Positions 10,449 to 20,536 of a DNA stretch of 64,000 nucleotides are shown piece by piece (position 1 is the first letter of the stretch; every line of letters starts with the position of its first letter). The notes under the pieces are model-generated. The model was not told the DNA's origin. It was given only the letters and a program-made list of their open reading frames with translations, and ran no database searches. This stretch comes from Batillaria attramentaria (taxonomy: Eukaryota; Mollusca; Gastropoda; Batillariidae): contig JACVVK020000477.1 of the NCBI GenBank assembly GCA_018292915.2, positions 450,946 to 514,945 of the forward strand. The letters are read 5' to 3'. Position numbers and translations under genes: made by a program.

Positions 10449-13400
10449 CGTCGGGACCAAAGGCTCACGGACGTTTGGCATTCACTCCATGCTGATGAAT
10501 ACGTAAGTAATCACTGTACATGTAGTATACCTGTTAGTGTGACTAGATAACCTGACTTTTGTGTCTGAAGAAACAGGTTCGTGCCGACTAAGTATCCGAA
10601 ACAGCAGTGTTATGGCGGACAGTGGTTTCGCACCGAGTCACCCCTGCCATACAGTGGTTTGTGTGGCAAGACAAGAATAAGTGTACTGGCAGAAACAGTG
10701 CAACTTGATATGAAACAGAAGCAAGTAACACCGAGTAATACTGTTCCAATGGTTTTCTCATTTAGGGAGAATGAAAAGGGAACATAATTATGAGATAAGA
10801 AGTATTTTTCACACAGTGTGTTACTGATAATTGAACCACCGAGTCACTAGTGACAGGCCCTAGCCAGTGGCATCTGCTTTTTTTTTTATTCTGGTAATGT
10901 CATGCCCATCATTTTAAAAATTATTTTTCTTTATTGTGTGTGTGTGTGTGTGTGCAGGTACTTTTCGTCAAGATCTCTACAGCCGCCACCCATGCAGGTT
11001 AGCACACTTTTTGTTTCAGTAGTTTGTCGTCGAATTGCACAGGTCAAATTGCAAAAAAATATATACATATAATGTGTGTGTGTGTGTGTGTGCTTTTAAT
11101 TCCACCAAGCTTGTATACCAATGTACAGATGAAAATTAAATGGCATAGTATAACTTGGCTGTTTTATATTTGCTTTTCATGTTTTCTTCTTGTTGTTTTT
11201 TGTTGTTGTTGTTTTTTGTAAATGATGATTTATTCAGTATTGATAGGTGGGGGGATGTTTATAGTTCCAGTTTGGATGGATCCACCTGAAGTGGCAGGAA
11301 CTTCTGGTTCCACAGCTAGACGCAGCACATCAACCCTAGCTGCAGCTGGAAGCATCTTTCCAAGGGTATGTGTTTACTCCTGCAATTTCAGAAATCTCAG
11401 CAAATTCTGACAGGTACATGTACTTCGTCAGATACTGTGAAGTTGTATTTATCATGATGCACTATGATAGTGACACTGGTAGTGGTGACTACTTGCGTGC
11501 TGCAGTATGCTTTTATACTGGTTTTTTGGCTCCCTTGTGTAACAATGGGAGTCTATGTATTAACCCTCCATCGTCCGTCTGTCTCTGTGTGTGTGTGTGT
11601 GTGTGTGTGTCCAGAAAACTTTAACATTGTCATTTTCTCAGAATCTACAAACAGCAGAGGCACCAAACTTGGCATGCTGATAGACAACCACAAGACCTTT
11701 CAAAACATATCAATTTGAATGACCTTGACTCAAGGTCAAGGTCACTGAAGCTCTCTTTTTGAAAATTTTATATTGGCATTTTTTCGTAATCTACAAATAC
11801 CAGAGGTTTAAAACTTTGCATGATGATAGATGTTGATAAGAACTTTACAGATGTACATGTAGTCAGTGGCCTTGTGTCAAGGTCAAGGCCATACAAGCTA
11901 TTTTTGTAAAACCTTAACATTGGCATTTTCTCAGAAACAACAAACAGCAGAGGCACCAAACCTGGCCTGGCGTGCTGATAGACAGTGATAAGACCTATGC
12001 ACGCATACCACCTTAAATGACCTTGACTCAAAGTCAAGGTCATTAAAACAGTCTGTTGGGAAAATTTACATTTGCATTTTCTCAGAATCCAGAAGAATCA
12101 GAAGCAGCAAACTACATGTGCAATGATTGACATTGGCAGCACCTTTACAGACATACCTGTGTTCAGTGACTTTTAGTCAAGGTCAAGGTCGTGCAAGCGT
12201 TTTTGGGGAAACTTTAACCTTGGCATTTCCTCCAAAACAACAAACAGTAGAGGCACCAAACGAGGCATGATGATAGACAGCAATGAGACCTACCTTTCTG
12301 AATGACCTTGACTGAAGGTCAAGGTCATTACAGCTGCCTGTTTTGAATTTTAACATTACTGTTTTCGGAGGATCTACAAATACTAGAGGCATCAAACTTG
12401 GCATAATGATAGACATTGATGAGATCTCATTTGAATGACCTTGACCAAAGGTCAAGGCCATACAAACTGTTTTGGGGAAAATTGTAATATTGCCATGAAC
12501 TAAGAGCGCCACAGACACTTTACTTGGCATGATAATGGATAGCGATAAGAGCGTTACAAACATACTCTTGTGAATGGCCTTGACCTGTGTCACAAGGGAG
12601 CCATGGAGGCTTTTGCCTGTCTAGTTTTTTTTTATTGTTTTTTTTATTTTTTATTGTAGAGTTATGCATGCTTATGCTTTGTAGCCACATGTATTATTCC
12701 AAGAAATCCTCTCAGACAACAGTGAACACATGTATGATCATGTTTGTTGCAATAAGTTGTCTCTTTCCCTTTTGACAGTGCCACTGCCAGTGGTGGTAGT
12801 CAGATGTCTGGCGTGGAACCAACAGAGTGAGGAAGAAATGCCAGTGGCATCAATGTAAGTGAAGGGCTGTGTTCTGAATTTCTTGTCTAATCTTACTGTA
12901 CATGTTAGTTTTATGAGGTTGGTTTACTTTGGTTGGGAACTAGTGCAGGTTTTGAGCCACTGTCAGTTGCTGACAGAACTCTCTCAGCTGTGATAAGCTC
13001 AGTGAGGCAAGGTGTGCTTGTGTTAGTGCACTGTAGTGCACCAAGTCTCTTAGTTGCCTGATGATAATCACCTTTGTGCTTGCAGTCACACTCACAAGCA
13101 GACAGCAAGAAATCAGCCAACTTTGGGTAAAAAAGAGGGCAAGTCAACATGTCACAAGTAAGTGATATCTTCTATGGTGTTTCTTTGGATTAGGGTTTCT
13201 AAGGTTTTCAGTGTAATTGTATTCTCATCACGTCACATAATCATATCTGTGTGTGTGTGTGTGTGTGTTTTCGTTTTTAAATTTCATTCAAGTGTGTGTT
13301 TGTGGGAGGTTGGCCTTACCACCACAACAGTGACACAAACATTTAGTGGTTTACAGAAAAAGAAAACAAAAACAACAGCCTCACCTACCCTACATTTTTT

Positions 13401-14100
13401 GTTTTTTTTGTTTCATTTTACTTCAACTGATCATGTTTACTGTGAGATGTGTTCATGCAGTACATGTACACTGACGTCTGTAAGTTGAAGCAATACATGT
13501 TTGTGTGTGGTTCTTTACAGAAGGTAGATACTGCCTCCAGAGCCTGTGACAAACCAAGTCTGGGAGGACAGCAAGGAAGAATCTCCTGTCAAGATTCATT
13601 CATGGACCCATTTGAGTGAGCAAGATGCTGGTGCATATTTTTGTTTATGTTAACAAGCAGGACCGAAGAAAGAGGTCTGTTAGAATGAAGTCATATATGT
13701 GAATCATAACTGAAGGAGTGTTACATTACTGTGTGTGTGCATTCTTGTACATGCATTTTCTACATAGACGAAGCATGTAATTTGTAAAGATTGTCAAAAT
13801 ATCACTTTGGGGTTATCCCTTTTGTGAAACATTCAGATTGTCTTTCCAGGTGCACAAGTCGAAAAATGAAAAGAAAACAACAGCATATAGTAGTCATTGT
13901 GATAGTTGACTGGGGGGGGGGGGGGGGTCAGTTTGTGTACCCAGTGACCTTGTTGCTGGTCTAACTCAGAACAGTTACGAGCGACTTAGCCCAAGTTTCA
14001 CTAACTAAGAGATCATTGGGTTTTTTTTTCACTCACTATGCCCATTGTGTGTAGGTTCTTTACTTGGCAGTTTTTTTCAGTTTCAGTTGATGAATGCCTT
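10449..14100 (+). other. Intron-like DNA with candidate small exons
   Basis: Several short blocks are flanked by plausible splice sites on the plus strand: 10959-11006 (TGTGTGCAG ... CAG|GTTAGC), about 11261-11365 (TTTATAG ... AAG|GTATGT), 12779-12854 (TTTGACAG ... AT|GTAAGT), 13084-13157 (CTTGCAG ... CAA|GTAAGT) and 13521-13616 (TTTACAG ... GA|GTGAGC). None encodes a recognised domain, and joining 13084-13157 to 13521-13616 gives an immediate stop. They may be 5' exons of the decayed gene at 14.1-16.1 kb or chance. The rest is A/T-rich with (TG)n tracts at 10935, 11071, 11587 and 13250 and a mobile element at 11527-12603. Confidence 0.4.
11527..12603. mobile_element. TIR element with ~150-bp internal repeats
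   Basis: Bounded by a perfect 13-bp inverted repeat, TGGCTCCCTTGTG at 11527-11539 and CACAAGGGAGCCA at 12591-12603. The interior consists of about six diverged units of ~150 bp, each with TTAACATTGGCATTTTCTCA, CAGAGGCACCAAACTTGGCA and a palindromic TGACCTTGAC..AAGGTCAAGGTCA block (at about 11718, 11868, 12018, 12167, 12302 and 12436). No transposase frame is present, so it is non-autonomous. The left end continues into GGGAGTCTATG and TCCGTCTGTCTC, a layout I recall from dispersed invertebrate repeats. The target duplication is not clear. Confidence 0.7.
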
Positions 14101-14114
14101 CTTTTATCATAGGC

Positions 14115-15491
14115 ATTCCACTTAGGTGACAGTAGAAGAAAGGAGGAGGAAGAAGATCCATGTGATGTTGATGATCCTGACTATGAGCCTTACTTCCGCT
14201 TGACAGCTATACTGTAAGTTGTTATTCAGTTCTTGAATCATTATAATGAATGATAAAGCAAATAATGAAGTAATGAGTTTGCTTATTATGAAATACAACC
14301 ATACCATCCCCTGTCACCAACAACTTGCATTCAATTTTTAATAACTAATAACTTGCACAAAACCTTTTCTTTCTACTGTAAATGGTAAACTGGTGTTTTG
14401 TCATCAAGTTATATGAAAAATACGCTTGAAAAGTGTTGAGGAGGAAGATGAATTACCCTTGTTCACGTGTGCTCTCAGTTGCATGTAGACTACTCGACAC
14501 CATTTAATTAGACACCAGAACTGGGAACTAGCTTGTTGATTTTTTAGATGGAGCTCCCTCGCCTTTTAGTTTTACTTCATGTGCTACATGTACTGACCTG
14601 TCTTCAGATGACTTTTTTTATCATTGTTACTAGTATTATTTTTAGTTTATAGCACTGTGGATATTCAGTAGATGAGAGTCTTGCTTGAATGATTTTATTT
14701 ACTGTCAGGAAATGACTACTGTACGCTGGGGCTGTGGGCACGGACGCTAAGTCTAAAGTTCCCTGGACTCTGTGTTTTCCATGGGATCCAGCGCACCTAT
14801 CTGGAATCTACCATAGGTGGCTACTGGGCTGACCACCAGCATAGTGTACTGAACTCTTTCCCGGGACAATCACCTATCATTCTAGGTAAAGGCTTCAGCA
14901 TGTGTGTGTGTGTGTGTGTGTGATTTCATCCATGCTCACTATAAGAGTAAATATTGGCATCAGAAATTTTCATCTGGTTTTCTTTTTAATTTCTGGAATG
15001 TGCATTTTCATCCACCTTCTTGTATGAGACAGTACTGGAACAGTACGCTGGACTATGCTTAATTTTATGAAAATCATAGGCATGTGTTTGAGTGGGTATC
15101 ACCTGTTTTCTCTTTGCTGCAGGTCACAAGAGAAGAAAGGGGGTGGATTCAGGGGTGGGGGTGGTGGTAGGGGATAGAAAATAGCCTACTATACACATGT
15201 TCAAAAGCCAGTGCATTATCCATTCATTTTTGAACAGGCGCACGGCTGCACTGGAGGTGTTTCATCAGCACACACTGATGTATTGTGCAAATGGGTGTAT
15301 CGTGTGCGAAACCTGCTAACTGCTCTGGACCACAACATCCACAGTGACGGGGGCATATGGACCAACAGGAAAGGGGAGCCAGTGTAAGTAGCGTTGCATG
15401 ATTCAGTTGTCTGCACATAGACATGGATGGCACTCTTCCACCTCAGGGCAGATTTCTGCCCAATAATTTTGGGGAAATCAACCCAACCCCC

Positions 15492-15522
<31 letters not shown>

Positions 15523-16136
15523 AATAAAATAAAATAAAAAAATAAATAAAAAAATTGGGCAGTTGTGTGCTTAGGTTATTGACATGTGAGGTGAGGTTGG
15601 ATGATATTGACAGTTCAGGACCCTCCCCCATATTTCTGGAGCATGTTGTTAACATGTCGTCGTCGCCCCCCCCCCCCCCCTTTTTTTTTTTCTATTTTTT
15701 TTTAACATTTTCATCAGTTTCACCCCAGCAATGATGTATACGTGTGTCCATTGAAACTGGCATAGCTGTTGTTTTGTCACAAAGTTCACGTTTCAGTGAC
15801 ACTGATAGATATCGAGCTTTATATTAGCACATACAGCTAGAGTATCTAACTGAATTTCATCATGATAGCACTAGCAGTTGACAAGAAATGATTCCTATGG
15901 TTTTTCAGATACCACAGATGCTTCAGCAAGAAGACAGGGAGATGGTCTTCCCAGAGAAGGAGAGGAAGATGTACCCACACATTCGGGACCGTGAACTTTC
16001 AGCTGTGAAAATGAGGCTAGCTGACAGACAGGGCATGTGGCAAAGCCTCAGACCTTTGGAGGATTTCAACTACGCTGGCGCCTGTAGAATATCCACCATC
16101 AAAACAACTTGTTCAGACCGAAATATCACGCTTTGA
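14115..16136 (+). pseudogene. Decayed multi-exon gene of a widespread invertebrate family
   Basis: Exon-like blocks: 14115-14213 (acidic, CDVDDPDYEPYF), 14709-14881 (NDYCTLGLWARTLSLKFPGL ... TYLESTIGGYWADHQ ... PIILG), 15238-15383 (TAALEVFHQHTLMY, then RVRNLLTALDHNIH) and 15909-16136 (YHRCFSKKTGRW, then FPEKERKMYPHIRDREL). The order and motifs match, from memory, uncharacterised and possibly transposon-derived proteins in molluscs and cnidarians that also carry a GDGRxDSPG motif between blocks two and three. That motif is not found here. The reading frame breaks at least three times: the 14213/14709 junction gives a stop, and one-base shifts occur near 15295 and 15930. The splice site between blocks three and four is intact and phase-consistent. 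Either a pseudogene or a gene with assembly indels. Confidence 0.5.
15488..15550. repeat. Poly-C / A-rich low-complexity run
   Basis: About 25 consecutive C followed by A-rich AAAATAAAAT repeats, inside an intron-like stretch of the decayed gene. A similar C-then-T run lies at 15666-15710. Runs like these are prone to sequencing length error. Confidence 0.9.
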
Positions 16137-16266
16137 GAAATGAATTTGTGCATTCTGCTTTTGCTCATTTTCAAAGCCTTACAGTTGTGCATAGTTGTGC
16201 TGTACATCAGTACTGTCATCATACAGCTGTGCTACTTCCTAAAATCTACTTCTGTGCTTGTGCATG

Positions 16267-17723
16267 TGTAGAGAATTGAGTTTTTAATTTTTATTTTTGT
16301 ATCAGTGTTTGTAATTAGATGTAGGATGTTTGCCGTAGTTTAGTTCTTGGTAGTAGTTCGCTATTAGTTTCTAGTTAGTCCCTGGTTTAGTATTGAGAGA
16401 AGTCACGTTGCTTGGCCTTCCCACCTCCCTTCCCCTCACGTGCGCGCACGCTGGTCAGTCCCAAGGTCGTCCCGCGAGCCCGCCACGCCTGGCCCCTCCC
16501 TATAAAAACCCCTGTTTTCGCGCCGAAAATCAGAGCGCTCCCAACTTTTGGATTACCCCCCTCGGGCCGACCAATTTTCCCGACTAAATTCCTAATTGTG
16601 TGGATTACTTTTGTGGTTGTGTTTCCTTTGGCTACGGGCGAGCGGACCGCAGAACGTAAGTGTCCCAGTTTCTTTTGGTGTTTACTTAGTGTTGGCCAGT
16701 CAGTGCCGTCTCATGCAGTCAGTTTCCAAGCTTTCACGTAAACGCTATTTTCGTTACTTTATTTTTGAAAACTTTAGTGCATAAATTGTGTGAACTAGTG
16801 CGTTCGTTTGTTCTTGTAAGTGTATTCCTTCCCGCATAGTTCCCATGCAGTTTTATAGTTTCACCAGCGTTAGTGAGTGTGAATTATTTTTACCGCTGAT
16901 GCTTCGACGCTCAGCGTGCACTGACCCCTAGTCCGTGTAACCTTTGCCCGGCAGCGAGCGAGCGAGCGTGCGCGCACCGCGAACTTCTGATTCTCGCGAC
17001 TACACAGTCACCGCAGTGGAGAAATTCTATTCTTAGTAATTCTTAGCGCCCAGCCTTACCGTTTCCCCTCTCCCCGGAATTCCCAGGCCTACGTAGAGTT
17101 TGTTTTTATGATAATTCTTAGTTTGGTTTCGCGCTTCCCCTCTTCTTTTGTTTTGTTTGTTTGTTAGTTGGAATAGTTGATAAGGGTTCAGTGATTTATG
17201 CCAATCAGGAGTTTTGTCTGTTATTTTAGACGTGCTCATTTTGTTAGTCAGGATTAGTTCGCTTTTCCCTTTGTTTTGGTTATTTCACTTCTATTCGTAA
17301 AGTGACCACCAGACAGCATAGTAGTCGTACAAGAGATTATATTTTTCTCCGAATCTGTGCCATAATCAATCGCAATTCCTTTCTTTTGTTGATTTGTGCC
17401 ATGATTTACTGAGTGATTACTGTGATTTCCCCTTGTTGTTTGTTACCTTATTTTTGGAATAATCACTATGTTTGAACGTTCCTCTCCTCTCAGTTATTGA
17501 TAGCGTGTGTTAGGGAGTGATTGTGTGGGTGAAGTGAGTGCGTGCTAAAGCAAGCGTGATTCACACCTTCTGAGAGCTTGCACAGGCCGTGTCCTCAATT
17601 ACAGACTCGCAGACACACACCAGACATCCACTGCCCCTTACATACGCTAATTAAAATCATGCGCACCTTTATTTTTTATTAATGTAACCTACACACGACG
17701 ACACCTTCCCTCCCGGCGTTACA
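16267..17723 (+). mobile_element. Putative solo LTR with TATA promoter
   Basis: The interval starts TGTA and ends TACA and is flanked by a 4-bp direct repeat CATG (16263-16266 and 17724-17727), as expected for an LTR and its target duplication. Inside, TATAAAAA at 16501-16508 lies in a GC-rich setting, followed about 150 bp later by a good splice donor AAC|GTAAGT near 16657. No gag/pol sequence is seen on either side, so this would be a solo LTR of about 1.46 kb. A 4-bp match can occur by chance and 5 bp is more usual for Ty3-type elements. A conventional promoter with a 5' untranslated exon is the main alternative. Confidence 0.4.
16501..16508 (+). promoter_or_regulatory. TATA box
   Basis: TATAAAAA preceded by CCCCTCCC and followed by a GC-rich start region, with a GTAAGT donor about 150 bp downstream. 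It is either the internal promoter of the putative LTR or a cellular promoter. No downstream coding exon was found on this strand. Confidence 0.5.
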
Positions 17724-17727
17724 CATG

Positions 17728-19066
17728 ACTTATACATATTGTAATTACTTTGCTGTCATTCTAACAACTATGTATTGTACTCTGACATTGAAATTGTAAC
17801 TGTTGCATCCGGACAAAAAGAGGAAATCGAGTGAATAATAATGGCCATCCTGAACAACTAAACATTGAATTGGTGTGTGGTGTGTGTGCGAGTTGCGTGA
17901 GAAAGACCGATGGCGTGTAGGTGAGCCAAACAACACCGACAGCGAAGAAGGGAGAAGTTTACAATATTATGGAAAACTGCTTATTTTGAGCCACGGAAAG
18001 GAAGGATGATTCATAAAGTAAACTAGTTTGAAGATCATGGGAAGCGTTATTGATCAACACTGATCTTTCATTCTTTGCCTTTGGTATCCTGTCACTGAAC
18101 GACTACGAGTCAACGATGCGCTAGCTGACCCATTGCAGCCTACAAAACTTACAACAATGGTCACAGAAATCCAAACTGGAATGTCAAAGATTGGAAATCA
18201 ATGCGTGAATGTTAACAAAATTATGAAAATGTGGAATAAAGCTTACCGTGATCGCACGTAGGCGGCCAGCCCACCAACAAAATCCTTCAGGCAGCGCGCG
18301 CTAAAGGATGTGACGTCACTGTGGTCTCGGTGTCCCCGGCCTAAAGCTTCACTGGCGTCTGCTTCGAACGCGATGACAGAACAAGCTTCCAGACCCGAGA
18401 CACCACAACGGTCTCAGACGCTATTTTGTGACCCAAGTGACTGATTCTGATGCACAAATTACTCGCATTAGATGATTTTTTTTCCACACGCTATAGTATG
18501 CTTGTTCTGCGTATAGAGCCTTTAACTATCAGACCACATTCCCTTTCAAACTAAATTCACTACATTAGGTATACTATAGGAGATATCATGGCACTTGATG
18601 TGTGAAGTGTTTTTTGTTTATCACACACAGCCTGCACGCATCAGTAAATTATTCCTACTATGAGGCAAATAAGCATCAAATATTTATAATGCTGTAAATT
18701 GTAAAGGGTCCATGATTGTCATGTCTTATCAGCATGTTTAATCTTCATGAAATTTTTTTAGAAACTCGTTTGCATTGCTTTTTTTTTTTTCCCTACATTC
18801 AATGTTCGCATCCCATTTCTGGGGGAAATAAAAGGCACGTTGCGTGTGGTTGTGCGAGTGGGCGTGCTGATCAAAAGGAGCCCTGAGCTCCTGTGGGACC
18901 TTCGAGATTCATCATAGAAGCATTATTGAATTTCACTGCTCATGGCTGAGCGTAACATCACATGCTGCCTAGATGTCCAATCCACCCAGCAACAAGTTCA
19001 ACCAATGAAACGACTCGCACTCTCTCTCACACTTACAGACAGAAAAAGTACTATGTTCAAGTGAAC
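17728..19066. other. Unannotated intergenic stretch
   Basis: No coding exon or RNA gene recognised. 18240-18440 is richer in CpG and contains GTGACGTCAC (CRE-like) and GCGCGCGC. The rest is ordinary A/T-rich sequence. It separates the putative LTR from the antizyme 3' end. Confidence 0.5.
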
Positions 19067-19072
19067 TTTATT
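19067..19072 (-). terminator. Poly(A) signal for antizyme
   Basis: Minus-strand AATAAA about 1.46 kb downstream of the antizyme stop codon, the first clear signal in that direction. The intervening 3' untranslated region carries the 64-bp repeats at 19308-19499. Confidence 0.55.
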
Positions 19073-19307
19073 TCCAACTACATCATACAATAAAAAGTGG
19101 ACAAAATGAACTGCCAGCCAGGCAAAGAGCAAACATCACTCCAGACAATGTAATGTATCAAAGGAACTTTCTCAATGGTGGTAAATGCATCAAGTGACGC
19201 CAAATCAAAACCTTCCACTGTTTTACCTGACCACCAAACTTTTCAACAATTTGTTTTATAGCACAAGCTCTTTTTTTTTTTTTTTTTTTTTACTGCAAGT
19301 GCTTTTT

Positions 19308-19499
19308 TGATGACTTCCTCATTACCAGATGGAAACCAATACCGATAGCTATTATAGCTCAGCCTCTGTCTTGATGACTTCCTCATTACCAGATGGAAAC
19401 CAATACCGATAGCTATTATAGCTCAGCCTCTGTCTTGATGACTTCCTCATTACCAGATGGAAACCAATACCGATAGCTATTATAGCTCAGCTTCTTTCT
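19308..19499. repeat. 64-bp tandem repeat, three copies
   Basis: Three nearly identical units beginning TGATGACTTCCTCATTACCA and ending ATTATAGCTCAGCCTCTGTC. It lies in the inferred 3' untranslated region of the antizyme gene, just below an oligo-T run at 19271-19290. Confidence 0.9.
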
Positions 19500-20536
19500 T
19501 GCTAAAAGTGTGTACGATAGTGACAATACTTATCATTCACACCTTTCTGTATGAACTGACTTGATCTCACCATCACCTTTCTGTATGAACTAACTTGATC
19601 TCACCAGCACACTGGAATCAGAAGGGAAAAACAGAAAGGGAATCTACAGACATCAGTATGGATCAGGTACCACAGTGGACTTTCTTTGAGCGCGTGAACC
19701 AGTTTTCCTTGATGAGTTACAGGGCAAAATGCAGTGATGAAATCCCAAAGTGTACAGTGTTTTCATGACATCCTATTCGTGACAGAAGCTAGGCACAGGG
19801 GAAGAAAAGATAAGGGACAACTGTTGTACGTGCACACGACCCCGCACACCACAAAACTTGCACACCACTTGACAAGGGGCGGGTTGACCTATCACCGCAG
19901 GATCAGTCAGTGTGAATGCTTCAGGGCAGTCTGTGTCAGCGACTACTGCTGCGGACTGGGCCTAACTACTGTAGCAAGCTGTGAGGTGTAGGCAGGGAAT
20001 GGTGAATGGTAAAAGATAAAACAGGCTGAACTGTACTGTATACATCACACCAACTTCACTGGCAAAACTGTACAGACAGTTGTAGAAAATTTCAGCTACA
20101 CTTGATACAAAATGTCCATTCACTGGGAATTTAATTGCAGAACAGAAAATACACAAGCACGAAAAAAAAAAGAAAAAAAAAACGCAAACCACAGAGGAGA
20201 GGAGAGAAATGGTAAATCGGAAGAGAACCACAAGATTTCTTTCAAACAGATGAACTCAAACTGTGAAAACTTGATATGCATTTGATCCCAAACCTTAATG
20301 AACAGAAACTTCTTTCAGAATTCGATTGAGAGATTGACATTAAAATGAGGGCTAGACAGGGAGGGAGAGAAAGGCAGGAGACATTTTATAGAGTCCTCAC
20401 AACATGAAGATGCTACACAAGATGGCTAACATGTAACATGTAAAGAACCCAAGACAAAAAGTCAGTTGACATCAAAAAGGAAGAAAGGAAAAGAAACATG
20501 GCGCAAGGTGACCAATGCCGAGGCTTTTCCGGTCGA

